Assembly (NCBI GenBank): GCA_964620345.1
Contig: CAZUHK010000034.1
Span: 1-19,762 of the forward strand
Source of the DNA: CAZUHK01 sp964620345
Lineage (GTDB): Bacteria > Planctomycetota > Phycisphaerae > Phycisphaerales > Zrk34
DNA length: 19,762 nt
Reading direction: 5' to 3'
Under the pieces are notes generated by a model that saw only the letters and a program-made list of their open reading frames with translations, was not told where the DNA came from and did no database searches. Below, piece by piece: positions 1-7,717 of this stretch. How positions within the stretch are numbered: the first letter of the stretch is position 1; every line of letters starts with the position of its first letter. The translations under genes and the position numbers were made by a program.

Positions 1-62
1 AGCGGTGGGTTGGCGCGCGGCAAGGGCGCGGGTGCAAACGAGCGGCGCCCGTGAGCAAGCGG

Positions 63-88
63 TCGGCCCAACCTGTCGGCCCAACCTG
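63..88. repeat. 13-bp tandem duplication downstream of pyrC
   Basis: The unit TCGGCCCAACCTG occurs twice head to tail at 63-75 and 76-88, followed by a partial third copy (TCGGC). It lies 22 bp beyond the pyrC stop codon. It has no dyad symmetry and no T-tract, so it does not look like a terminator. I see no gene in positions 1-109; any neighbour begins outside the window. Confidence 0.7.
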
Positions 89-109
89 TCGGCGGCGACT
101 GGGCGGTGC

Positions 110-1411
110 TTACTTGTTTCCCAGCCGATCGCGGTCGCGGTTGAGCTTGAACTTGCCGCCGACGATCGTGGCGATCGCCCGGCCGATGACCGGCCGGCCA
201 TCGAAGGGGCAGTTGCGGGCCTTGCTGGCGAACTGATCGACGTCGATCGACCATTGTTCGGCGGGGTCGATGATGGTCACATCCGCATCGGCGCCTTGGC
301 TGAGCGTGCCTTTGCCTTCGAGTCGGCAGAGCTTGGCGGGGTTGATCGTCATCATCGCGATCATCTGCGGCCAGTCGATCGTGTCGGTGTCGATCAGGGC
401 TTTGATGTAGAGCGGCAGGGCGCAGTCGAGGCCGATGATGCCCGAGGGTGCGGCGGCGAATTCGAGTTCCTTTTCCTCGCGGGTATGCGGGGCGTGGTCG
501 GTGGCGAGGAGGGTGATGGTGCGGTCCCTGACGCCGGCCAGCAGGGCCTTGGCGTCCGCCCGGGTGCGCAGCGGGGGGTTCATCTTGTAGTTCGGGTCGT
601 AGCCGACGCAGGCGTCTTCGGTCAGCAGCAGGTGATGCGGGGTGACCTCGGCGGTGACCGGCTGGCCGAGCTTGCGGGCGTGGCGGATGAGTTCGACGCT
701 GCCGCCGGCCGAGAGATGTTGGACGTGGTAGTCGCAGCCGATGGCGCGGTTGAGCATGATGTCGCGCTGGATGATCAGTTCCTCGGCGACCGCGGGCCGG
801 CCGGCCAGCCCCAGGCGCGTGGCCAGCGGCCCGGCGTTCATCGCGCCGCCCTGGATGAGCGACGGCTCCTCGCAGTGCTGCATGATGCATCGGCCGGTCA
901 TCTTCACGTAGCTCAGCGCCTTGGCCATGGCCGACGCCGACTCGATCGCATCGCCATCGTCGGTGAAGGCGACCGCGCCGGCGCGGGCCATCAGACCGAT
1001 TTCCGCGAGCTCCTCGCCCTTGCGGCCCTTGGTGACGGCGCCGGTGGGGAACACGTGACAAGCCGCGTGCCGCGCCGCCTGCCAGTAGATGAAATCGATG
1101 CGGCCGTCATCGTCGATGGCCGGGGCGGTGTTGGCCATGCACACGACGCTCGTGAACCCGCCGTTGACCGCGGCCGCGGTGCCCGTGGCGATGGTTTCCT
1201 TCTCCTCCTGCCCCGGCTCGCGCAGGTGCACATGCGGATCGATCAACCCCGGGCTGACGATGCAGCCCGAGGCGTCGAACACCTGCCCGGTGGGTCTGGA
1301 GGCCTTGCCGATTTTCGCGACCTTGCCTCGCTCCAACGTGACATCTGTCTTCTGGTCAATCCCATTGGCCGGGTCGATCACGCGAGCGTTGCGAAGGGTC
1401 AGTCGCGCCAT
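110..1411 (-). CDS. pyrC: Dihydroorotase (class I, PyrC)
   Basis: This cytosolic zinc enzyme cyclises N-carbamoyl-L-aspartate to dihydroorotate, the third step of de novo pyrimidine synthesis. The product is 433 aa, normal for class I dihydroorotases. The signature DPHVHLREPG lies at residues 59-67. All expected metal and catalytic ligands are visible: H60 and H62, D152 (FTDDG), H179 (QHCEE), H232 (QHLS) and D305 in TDHAPH. A GLD(C)ALPLY segment follows near 327-335, as usual in this family. The reading frame extends upstream to 1597, but the ATG at 1411 begins the canonical MARLTLRNARV amino-terminal beta strand. Upstream residues look like the antisense of the divergent DUF4258 gene. The gene stands alone here, with no other pyr gene in the window. 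Confidence 0.96.
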   Translation of the reverse strand: MARLTLRNARVIDPANGIDQKTDVTLERGKVAKIGKASRPTGQVFDASGCIVSPGLIDPHVHLREPGQEEKETIATGTAAAVNGGFTSVVCMANTAPAIDDDGRIDFIYWQAARHAACHVFPTGAVTKGRKGEELAEIGLMARAGAVAFTDDGDAIESASAMAKALSYVKMTGRCIMQHCEEPSLIQGGAMNAGPLATRLGLAGRPAVAEELIIQRDIMLNRAIGCDYHVQHLSAGGSVELIRHARKLGQPVTAEVTPHHLLLTEDACVGYDPNYKMNPPLRTRADAKALLAGVRDRTITLLATDHAPHTREEKELEFAAAPSGIIGLDCALPLYIKALIDTDTIDWPQMIAMMTINPAKLCRLEGKGTLSQGADADVTIIDPAEQWSIDVDQFASKARNCPFDGRPVIGRAIATIVGGKFKLNRDRDRLGNK

Positions 1412-1421
1412 GCTGAGCGAG

Positions 1422-1430
1422 TTTATACCA
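1422..1430 (-). promoter_or_regulatory. Extended -10 promoter of pyrC
   Basis: On the minus strand the sequence reads TGGTATAAA, matching an extended -10 element (TGnTATAAT). It ends 10 nt before the pyrC ATG, giving a predicted leader of only about 4 nt. No convincing -35 box is seen. This is a pattern match only. Confidence 0.4.
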
Positions 1431-1474
1431 CAGCCGCCCTCAAGATGCTCACGGCGCTTCCGGGTGCAGGGTGC

Positions 1475-1480
1475 TATATT
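1475..1480 (+). promoter_or_regulatory. -10 box TATATT before the DUF4258 gene
   Basis: TATATT lies exactly 6 nt before the ATG at 1487, so a start site 7 nt after the box would fall on the A of the ATG (leaderless). No clear -35 box or Shine-Dalgarno sequence is present. Confidence 0.35.
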
Positions 1481-1486
1481 CCAGCG

Positions 1487-1743
1487 ATGCCCGATGACCG
1501 GACCGTCCACGTGACGCGCCATGCGACCCATCAGGCCGCCCTGCGTGGCGCGACCGAAGACGAGGTGCGATTCGCGATGGCGTGTGCGAGCCGGCAAAGG
1601 AAGGCCGTTGGCTGTACCGGTATAGTGTCGAGTTCAATCGTGAGTGGCAGGGCCGACACTATGCGATCAAACAGGTCGCGCCCGTTGTGGCCGAAGATGC
1701 GGGCGAGCTGATCGTTGTGACGGTGTACACGTTCTACTTCTGA
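1487..1743 (+). pseudogene. DUF4258-family protein, frameshifted
   Basis: Two frames each carry half of one small protein. Frame A from ATG 1487 gives MPDDRTVHVTRHATHQAALRG and continues to DEVR near 1570, with the TRHA...RG opening typical of DUF4258. Frame B, read from 1570 to the TGA at 1741-1743, gives EPAKEGRWLYRYSVEF, then IKQVAPVVAEDAGELIVVTVY, the family's usual carboxy half. A single missing base near 1570-1572 explains the switch; restoring it gives one ORF of about 85 aa. No slippery heptamer is present, so programmed frameshifting is unlikely. Either the gene is decayed or the assembly has an indel. The DUF2283 gene follows after 11 bp, a pairing I recall as common. Function is unknown; a toxin-antitoxin-like role is only speculation. 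Confidence 0.7.
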
Positions 1744-1754
1744 GGCGAGCCGAA

Positions 1755-1973
1755 ATGCGCATCTCATACGACGAACAGGTTGACGCGCTTTACATCGCGC
1801 TGATCGAAACGTCGACCGAGTGCCGCACGGTCCGTCTGACCGATGAGGTCGCGTTGAACATCGGCCCGGATGAGCAGTTGGTCGGCATCGAGATCATCGA
1901 CGCCCGGCGCGTGCTGGGCAGCGGGGAACTGCCCCAGGTCATCGTGGATAACCTGCCGACCGCGGCGGCGTAA
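1755..1973 (+). CDS. DUF2283 domain protein
   Basis: This 72-aa protein opens with MRISYDEQVDALYIAL, the DUF2283 hallmark (Y-D..-.D.LYI.L). It continues with an LTDEVALNIGPDEQLVGIEIIDA core and a carboxy end that includes LPQVIVDNL. It is soluble, acidic and fills the whole family length. The ATG at 1755 is chosen because the motif begins directly there; the frame extends upstream only as an antisense shadow. It starts 11 bp after the stop of the broken DUF4258 gene and was probably co-transcribed with it. Molecular function is not known. Confidence 0.85.
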   Translation: MRISYDEQVDALYIALIETSTECRTVRLTDEVALNIGPDEQLVGIEIIDARRVLGSGELPQVIVDNLPTAAA

Positions 1974-1985
1974 TGTGGTCTCGCT

Positions 1986-2013
1986 TTGCGGCGTGCGCGG
2001 GCATCCCTACGAT
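1986..2013 (+). promoter_or_regulatory. Candidate promoter of pdxA
   Basis: TTGCGG (1986-1991) and TACGAT (2008-2013) are separated by 16 bp. The -10 box ends 6 nt before the pdxA ATG, the same spacing as at 1487, which predicts a leaderless message. There is no Shine-Dalgarno sequence before this ATG. Confidence 0.35.
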
Positions 2014-2019
2014 GTACTC

Positions 2020-3114
2020 ATGTCAGACGTCCGGCGCGAATCGCCGCGTAAACCCACGATCGGCATCACCATGGGCGACCCCGCCGGCATCGGGCCGGAG
2101 GTGGTTGTCAAAGCGTTGGCCGACCCGGCGCTGCGGCGGCGTGCGCGGTTCGTGGTGTACGGCCTGAACGAGATGCTGGCCTACGCGGCGGACCTCGCGG
2201 AGATCGAGCCGTTCTGGTGGCGGGTGCAGCACGACAGCCCGCGGCTGGCGTTCGACCTGTCGCACGATTGCGTGGTGCTGGACTACGACGAGATTTCACT
2301 GCTGGGCCAGGCGGTGCATCAGCCCACGTCGCTTGGCGGGCAGGCGTCGCTGGGGTTCCTCCGGGATGCGGTGGCCGACGCGATGAAGAAGCCCGGCGAG
2401 CCCGGCCGGCTCGACGCCCTGGTCACCGCGCCGGTCTGCAAGGAGTCCTGGCACATGGCCGGCTGCAAGTGGCCCGGGCACACCGAGCTGCTCCAGGCCC
2501 TGACCCACGCCAAGCGCAGCGTCATGATGTTCGCCTCGCCCAAGCTGAACGTCGCGCTGGCGACGATTCATATCCCGCTGTTGACGATCGGCGGGGAGCT
2601 GACGATCGGCCGGGTGTTCGACCCGATCGATCTGGGGTGGCAGGCGTGTGGGGCGATGGGCATCGACGAACCGAAGATTGCGGTGTGCGGCTTGAATCCT
2701 CACGCCTCCGAAGGCGGGTTGTTCGGCGATGAGGAGGCGCGGCTGATCGAGCCGGCCATCGCCGCGGCGCGCGAGCACGGCATCGACGCCCGCGGCCCGT
2801 TCCCCGGCGACACGATCTTCATCGACGCCCTGGCCGGCCGGTACGATCTGGTCGTCGCGATGTACCACGATCAGGGGCTGATCCCGGTGAAGCTGATGGC
2901 GTTCGACCAAGCGGTGAACGTCACGCTGGGCCTGCCGATCATCCGCACCTCGCCCGACCACGGCACGGCGTTCGACATCGTCGGCAAGAACCGGGCCAAC
3001 CCCGGCTCGATGCGGTCGGCGATCGAACTGGCGATCCGCATCGCGCCCCACGGGCCGATCGACCGGGGCATCGAACGACGGCCCAAAGACACGAAACGAA
3101 AGGGCGGAAAATGA
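2020..3114 (+). CDS. pdxA: PdxA-family dehydrogenase (4-hydroxythreonine-4-phosphate dehydrogenase)
   Basis: PdxA oxidises 4-phosphohydroxy-L-threonine with NAD(P) in the DXP-dependent route to pyridoxal phosphate. The 364-aa product has the opening GITMGDPAGIGPEV at residues 15-28. The three metal-binding histidines are H154 (GHTELL), H184 (TIHIPL) and H283 (YHDQGL). NPHASEGGLFGDEE is at 226-239 and the end motif TSPDHGTAFDI at 310-320. The ATG at 2020 begins just ahead of this fold; the longer frame to 1870 overlaps DUF2283 and is unlikely. The stop overlaps the next start (ATGA), so translation is probably coupled. The PdxA2 branch, which acts on 4-phosphothreonate in catabolism, uses the same motifs. 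No pdxJ is visible, so the exact substrate is open. Confidence 0.9.
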   Translation: MSDVRRESPRKPTIGITMGDPAGIGPEVVVKALADPALRRRARFVVYGLNEMLAYAADLAEIEPFWWRVQHDSPRLAFDLSHDCVVLDYDEISLLGQAVHQPTSLGGQASLGFLRDAVADAMKKPGEPGRLDALVTAPVCKESWHMAGCKWPGHTELLQALTHAKRSVMMFASPKLNVALATIHIPLLTIGGELTIGRVFDPIDLGWQACGAMGIDEPKIAVCGLNPHASEGGLFGDEEARLIEPAIAAAREHGIDARGPFPGDTIFIDALAGRYDLVVAMYHDQGLIPVKLMAFDQAVNVTLGLPIIRTSPDHGTAFDIVGKNRANPGSMRSAIELAIRIAPHGPIDRGIERRPKDTKRKGGK

Positions 3115-4100
3115 TGCGCGTGCTTTTCATCGGTGGCCACGGCCATCACTACCTGTCGCCCGCGGCGCGCGACGGTCGCGTGGAAGCGATCGCTTGGGCC
3201 GGCGATGGGCACGATGCCGACGCGGCGCGGAGCGCGATGGCCCGGCGGCTCGAAATCGATGGGCCGTTTCGCGACGACTACCGCTTGGCGCTGGACGAGC
3301 TCAAGCCCGACGCGGTCAACATCGGCGCGATGTACGGCCACAACGGCGAGGTCGTGCTCGAAGCATTGCGACGCGGCGTGAAAGTGGTCAGCGACAAGCC
3401 CGTCGCCGCGACATGGCCACAGCTCGAAGCGATCGAGCGGCACTGCGAAGCGCACCGCGATGCGGTGTTGCTGACCGAGTTCAACCTGCGCAGCCGGCCG
3501 GCGTTTCGGGCTGCCAAGCGCGCGGTCGAGCAGGGGCGCGTCGGCACGCCGGTGCTCGCCACGGCGCAGAAGTCCTACCGCTGGGGTCAACGCGCTGAGT
3601 TTTACAAGCGCCGCGCCGACTACGGCGGCACTTTGCTGTGGATCGCCAGTCACGGCATCGACGCGATCTGGTACGCCACCGGCATCGACCTCGCCGGGGT
3701 CGCCGGCGGCCAGGGCAACCTGGCCAGGCCCGACTACGGCGACGCCGAGGACCACGTCGCCCTGTGCTATCGCCTGGCCAACGGCGGCCACGCGATGGCC
3801 CACGCCGACTTTCTGCGACCCGCCGCGGCACCGACGCACGGAGACGACCGCATCCGCATCGCCGGCTCGGCGGGCCTGCTCGAAGTGCGCGACGATCGGT
3901 GCATGCTGACCACCGCGGACGAACCGCCGACCGACATCACCGGCTTCGGTCAGGGCGCGGCGGTGACGGGCGACCTGCTGGCGGCGCTCGATGGCGACAC
4001 ATCGGTTTACAGCACCGCCGCGTCCGTGCAGATGGCCCGCTGGTTGCTGCACAGCCGCGATGCGGCCGACCGCGGGCAATGGGTGACGTTTTCCGGTTAA
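3111..4100 (+). CDS. Gfo/Idh/MocA-family oxidoreductase
   Basis: This 329-aa protein is a predicted NAD(P)-dependent dehydrogenase of unknown substrate, usually a sugar, inositol or related polyol in this family. Residues 1-120 form a Rossmann domain beginning MRVLFIGGHGHH, an unusual His-rich version of the dinucleotide loop. The DKP motif with K96 (VVSDKPVA) replaces the commoner EKP. The second domain carries GGTLLWIASHGIDAIWY near 172-188, placing H181 and D184 in the catalytic area. The start overlaps the pdxA stop by 4 bp (ATGA), with AGGGCGG just upstream; a second ATG at 3114 is possible. Coupling with pdxA suggests a shared pathway, but the sequence does not say which. Confidence 0.85.
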   Translation: MMRVLFIGGHGHHYLSPAARDGRVEAIAWAGDGHDADAARSAMARRLEIDGPFRDDYRLALDELKPDAVNIGAMYGHNGEVVLEALRRGVKVVSDKPVAATWPQLEAIERHCEAHRDAVLLTEFNLRSRPAFRAAKRAVEQGRVGTPVLATAQKSYRWGQRAEFYKRRADYGGTLLWIASHGIDAIWYATGIDLAGVAGGQGNLARPDYGDAEDHVALCYRLANGGHAMAHADFLRPAAAPTHGDDRIRIAGSAGLLEVRDDRCMLTTADEPPTDITGFGQGAAVTGDLLAALDGDTSVYSTAASVQMARWLLHSRDAADRGQWVTFSG

Positions 4101-4141
4101 ACTGTCAGCCAACGAATACGCCAAGGACGCGAGAACGTGAC

Positions 4142-4606
4142 ATGAAACTGACATCGCTGATCCGACCGGAACTGACGTTCGTGTTCGACCAGACGGGCAG
4201 CCGCAACGAGCTGCTGGGCATGTTGGCCGACCGCATCGCCGGCCGGGTCGAATCGATCGACGCCGCGGGGCTCGAAGCGGCGCTGACCGCCCGCGAGGAG
4301 CAAGGCCCGACCAGTACGCCCGAGGGCGTCGCCTTTCCCCACGCGATGTACGAGGGGGCCGAGGAAACGGTCGTCGCCGCGGCGCACATCAAGGGCGGCG
4401 TGGATTTCGGGCAGAAGAATCACCCCCCGGCCGACATCGTGTTCGTGCTCGTCGGCCCGCCGGACTCGGCCTGGCAGCACGTGAGCATCCTCGCCCGCCT
4501 GGCTCGCATCTGTCACCGACCCGGCGCCCTGGACTGCCTGCGCGCCGCGTCCGACGGCCATGCCCTGCACGACTGCCTGTGCGCGGAGGACGCCCGCCAT
4601 GGCTGA
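4142..4606 (+). CDS. PTS EIIA-domain protein (fructose/PtsN type)
   Basis: This 154-aa cytosolic protein matches the EIIA fold of the fructose/nitrogen-PTS class (PF00359). It opens with LTSLIRPELTFVF and has the family's helix around REEQGPTSTPEGVAFPH (51-67). H67 in FPHA aligns with the phosphorylated histidine of EIIA-Ntr. HIKGGVDFG and a PPADIVFVLVGP strand follow. No EI, HPr, EIIB or EIIC is nearby, so a regulatory role fits better than sugar uptake. It overlaps the next gene by 8 bp and heads a cation-antiporter run. E. coli EIIA-Ntr controls K+ transport, so regulation of these antiporters is a reasonable inference. It lies 41 bp after the oxidoreductase stop. Confidence 0.87.
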   Translation: MKLTSLIRPELTFVFDQTGSRNELLGMLADRIAGRVESIDAAGLEAALTAREEQGPTSTPEGVAFPHAMYEGAEETVVAAAHIKGGVDFGQKNHPPADIVFVLVGPPDSAWQHVSILARLARICHRPGALDCLRAASDGHALHDCLCAEDARHG

Positions 4607-4988
4607 GAAGCCCAAGGACGCGGCCGACAAGCCCAAACCCACGCAGAAGCTGCTGCTGATCATCCTCGATCGCGCCGAGCTGATCGACGATCTGCTGACC
4701 GGCTTTCTCGACATCGGCGTGCCGGGCGCGACGGTGCTCGAATCGCGCGGCATGGGCTCGATCATCCGCAAGGACATGCCGATCTTCGCCGGTCTGGCGT
4801 CGCTGTTTCCCGATACCACCGGCTCGCGCGTCATCCTCTCGGTCATGCCCGACCCGATGATCGACAAGGTCTTCGATCTGGTTGAGGAGGTCGTCGGCCA
4901 GATCGATCAGCCCAACTCCGCGGTGTGCGTCACGCTCCCGGTCGATCAGTTTCGCGGCATCCGCCACGGCGGCAAGAAGAACGAGTAA
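4599..4988 (+). CDS. PII-like small signalling protein
   Basis: The 129-aa product starts with a Lys/Pro-rich tail (1-16). It then shows the ferredoxin-like pattern of PII proteins: strand KLLLIILDRAELIDDLL, GVPGATVLESRGMGS (40-54), strand RVILSVMPDPMIDKVFDLVEE (77-97) and SAVCVTLPVDQFRGIR (107-122). This parallels PII segments such as GMTV.EV.GFG, the V..IVVPDE strand and the IFVLPVE..IRIR strand. The usual T-loop is replaced by KDMPIFAGLASLFPD, so a GlnB/GlnK role in nitrogen control is doubtful. PII-like proteins often bind and gate membrane transporters. Its place between an EIIA gene and three antiporters suggests such a partner role, which is inferred and not shown. Confidence 0.7.
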   Translation: MAEKPKDAADKPKPTQKLLLIILDRAELIDDLLTGFLDIGVPGATVLESRGMGSIIRKDMPIFAGLASLFPDTTGSRVILSVMPDPMIDKVFDLVEEVVGQIDQPNSAVCVTLPVDQFRGIRHGGKKNE

Positions 4989-5021
4989 AACGTCCCGCAG
5001 CCCTCGCTCCCGAGTGATCTG

Positions 5022-6305
5022 ATGCGCATCCTGATCGCCCTGGCCATTCTGGTGACGCTGGCCCTGCTGGCTTCGAGCAAGAAGCTGTGGTCGTGGCGGC
5101 GCAGCCCCTTGGGCGCGATGCTCACCACCGGCGGCTGGCTCGCCGTGGGCGTGGGCGTGATCATCGGGCCCCACGGCCTGGAGGTGGTCGACGCCGCCCA
5201 CGTTGAGACACTGCGCCCGCTGGTGCTGTTCTGCCTGGGCTGGGTGGGCCTGATGGTGGGCATGCAGATGCGGCGGGATCTGCCCAAGCTGCTGCCGCCC
5301 CAACCCAAGCGGCTGGCGTTGATCGACATGGCGCTGTGCCTGATCGTCGTGCCGTCGGTGGCGCTGGTGGTGCTCTGGTTCGGCCAGGGCCGCGAGGATC
5401 ACCTGGCCGCGGCGATGGTGGCCGGGCTGTTGGGCGCCTGTGCGATCGGCTGGTCGGCCGAGGTCCGCTCGATCACCGTCGGCCACCCCGAGCGGTCAGA
5501 TGTGGCCAACCTCATCCGCGCCACCTCGGGCCTCAGTTCGATCCTCGCGGTGTTGTTGTACGGCATGCTGTTCATGGCCGTCGATCACCGCCCGGGCACG
5601 ACGATGATGCACCTGAGCGCCATGCACGTGGGCGTTGGGCTGGGCGTGTCGGCGGTGATCGCCGCGGTCGTCGGCGGGCTGGGGTTTTATCTGGTGCGTC
5701 TGGCCGGGCGCTCCGAGAGCGAATTCCTCGTGGTGTTGCTTGGCATCGTGACGTTTGTGGCCGGCGCCGCGGGGACGCTGGGCTACTCGCCGCTGTTCGT
5801 GGCGATGCTCTGCGGCGTGGTGATCGTGAACCTGCCCGGCGAGCTGCTGCAGCGGCTGCAGCGTGTGATTCTGGATGCCGAGCAGCCGGTGGCGATGACG
5901 CTGATGCTCGTCGCGGGTGTCCTGGCCGACCCGGACCTGGGCCCGCTGGACTGGCTGCTGGTGTTCGCGCTGTTCGCGGCGCGCTTGGTCACGAAGGTCG
6001 GTGTGAGCGGGCAGGCGATCAACAAGCTGGCCGAATCGCACGCGGCCGACGTGGTCCGCGCCGGGCCGCTGCGCCAGGCGCCGCTGGCGATCGCGTTGGC
6101 CGTGGGCTTTGCCATCTCCGCCCATCACCTGCTGACCGAGTCGGTCCTCACCGCCGGGCGGCTGATCGCGGTGGTCGTCCTCGTGGGCCTGCTCAGCGAC
6201 GTACTGCCGCTGACGCTGCGGCTGTACCGCCGGTCGCCGGACAAAACCACATCGGCCGATGAATCCACCGGCCAGTCTTCCCTGGGCGCGGAGCCGGGCG
6301 CATGA
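5022..6305 (+). CDS. CPA2-like antiporter homologue lacking the TM5 acidic residue
   Basis: This 427-aa integral membrane protein has about 11-13 hydrophobic segments and the overall shape of a Na+/H+ exchanger domain (PF00999): GVIIGPHGL at 45-53, GLLGACAIGWSAEVRS at 135-150. Aligned with the two downstream paralogues, its TM5 reads SGLSSILAV, with S172-S173 where they have Lys-Asp. The carboxylate that binds the cation or proton in known exchangers is therefore missing. It may not transport alone and could be a partner or regulatory subunit. The ATG at 5022 comes 33 bp after the PII-like gene, with no evident Shine-Dalgarno. Its stop overlaps the next start (ATGA). Confidence 0.75.
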   Translation: MRILIALAILVTLALLASSKKLWSWRRSPLGAMLTTGGWLAVGVGVIIGPHGLEVVDAAHVETLRPLVLFCLGWVGLMVGMQMRRDLPKLLPPQPKRLALIDMALCLIVVPSVALVVLWFGQGREDHLAAAMVAGLLGACAIGWSAEVRSITVGHPERSDVANLIRATSGLSSILAVLLYGMLFMAVDHRPGTTMMHLSAMHVGVGLGVSAVIAAVVGGLGFYLVRLAGRSESEFLVVLLGIVTFVAGAAGTLGYSPLFVAMLCGVVIVNLPGELLQRLQRVILDAEQPVAMTLMLVAGVLADPDLGPLDWLLVFALFAARLVTKVGVSGQAINKLAESHAADVVRAGPLRQAPLAIALAVGFAISAHHLLTESVLTAGRLIAVVVLVGLLSDVLPLTLRLYRRSPDKTTSADESTGQSSLGAEPGA

Positions 6306-7654
6306 GAGTCCTGCTGTGCCTGCTGGCGTTGATCGGCGTGAGCTACCTGGTCCACGAAGCGACCGGCCGCTTCGCCCAGACGCCCGACGCCCGCGCGATG
6401 GGCGCGGCCCTGCACGTGGGCCTGCTCATGCTCGGCGCCTGGCTGGCCGGCCTGCTGTTCGATCGCCTGCGTCTACCGAAGATCAGCGGCTACATCGCCA
6501 TGGGCATCGTGCTCGGGCCCTTCGCCCTGGGCCTGATCGACAAGCAGGCGCTGGGCTCGCTGGGCTTCATCAATCATTTGGCCGTCGCGCTGATCGCCCT
6601 GACCGCCGGCGGCGAGATCAAGCTCGACTGGATCCGCGATCGCCTGGGCAAGCTGTTGATCCTCATCGGCGTGGACGTCGCGGTCATCCTGCTGATCTCC
6701 ACCGCCGCGCTGTTCTTCGGCCGATCGCTGATCCCCTTCATGGCCGACGAAACCGCTCGCACCGCGTTCTTCATCGCGCTGCTGGGCGGCACCATCATGA
6801 TCGCCAACAGCCCGACCGTCGTGATCGCGATGATCAGCGAGTACAACGCCCGCGGCCCGCTGTCGCAGACCACGCTGGCCTTTACCGTGCTCAAAGACCT
6901 GGTGCTCATCGTCCTCTTCGCCACGGTCACCTCGTTCACCCGCGGCGCGCTGGATGAACAGACGCAACTGTCCGCGGGCTTCCTCGTCGGCGTGCTGGTG
7001 CAACTGGTCGGATCGGTCGGCCTGGGCGCGGTGTTCGGCGTGATGATGGCCTGGTACGTGCAGCGCATCGGCTCGCACCTGACGTTCTTCATCGTCGGCT
7101 CGTGCCTGGCGATCGCGCTGATCGGCGAGATCATCATCCACGTCGCCGGCCAGCACGTTCACCTCGAGCCGCTGCTGATGGCGTTGTCGGCCGGGCTGCT
7201 GATGCAGAACCTCTGGCCGCGCAAGAGCGAGCCGCTGTTCCATTCGATCGAGCAGATGTCGCTGCCGGTCTACTGCCTGTTCTTCGGGTTGGCCGGGGCC
7301 AAGGTGGATCTGGGGGCGTTCGCGGCGATGTGGTACGTGGCGCTGGGGCTGGTGGCGCTTCGGGCGGCGTGCGTCTGGGCCGGGGTAACCGCCGGCTGCA
7401 AGCTGGCGGGCATCGGCGGCGAGTGGACCGGCCGGCTGTGGCTGGGCATGATCCCGCAGGCGGGCGTGACGCTGGTGCTGATCACGCTGATTTCCAAGGC
7501 CTTCGAGGCCGACTTCGGCTGGGGGCGGGAATTGGCCAGCATCCTGATCGCCATGCTCGTGGTACACGAGACGCTCGGGCCGATCGGCTTCCGCTGGGCG
7601 CTGGTGCGCAGCGGCGAGACGCGCCCCGGCGGCGCGGCGTCGGCGGGGCATTGA
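6302..7654 (+). CDS. CPA2-type cation:proton antiporter
   Basis: This 450-aa polytopic membrane protein of the Na+/H+ exchanger family (PF00999, KefB/NapA-like) is predicted to exchange Na+ or K+ for H+. Visible blocks are LPKISGYIAMGIVLGP (58-73), ALTAGGEIKLDW (99-110), ANSPTVVIAMI and RGPLSQTTLAFTVLKDL (184-200), and the late helix MIPQAGVTLVLITLI. The TM5 ion-site pair is K198-D199, where electrogenic exchangers have Asp-Asp and others Asn-Asp or Gln-Asp. It lacks KefB-like TrkA-N or USP tails, so control may come from the EIIA and PII-like proteins upstream. Its start overlaps the previous stop by 4 bp. Confidence 0.87.
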   Translation: MRVLLCLLALIGVSYLVHEATGRFAQTPDARAMGAALHVGLLMLGAWLAGLLFDRLRLPKISGYIAMGIVLGPFALGLIDKQALGSLGFINHLAVALIALTAGGEIKLDWIRDRLGKLLILIGVDVAVILLISTAALFFGRSLIPFMADETARTAFFIALLGGTIMIANSPTVVIAMISEYNARGPLSQTTLAFTVLKDLVLIVLFATVTSFTRGALDEQTQLSAGFLVGVLVQLVGSVGLGAVFGVMMAWYVQRIGSHLTFFIVGSCLAIALIGEIIIHVAGQHVHLEPLLMALSAGLLMQNLWPRKSEPLFHSIEQMSLPVYCLFFGLAGAKVDLGAFAAMWYVALGLVALRAACVWAGVTAGCKLAGIGGEWTGRLWLGMIPQAGVTLVLITLISKAFEADFGWGRELASILIAMLVVHETLGPIGFRWALVRSGETRPGGAASAGH

Positions 7655-7717
7655 TCGGGTGAGCAGGCGAACGACCATGCGACGATACGGCGAACCGCAA
7701 GGTGGGGGAGGCGGGGC

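Noticed and set aside
5..1711. 568-codon plus-strand open frame opposite pyrC
   Set aside because: It is antisense to a dihydroorotase with all catalytic residues and has the low-complexity composition of a high-GC shadow frame.
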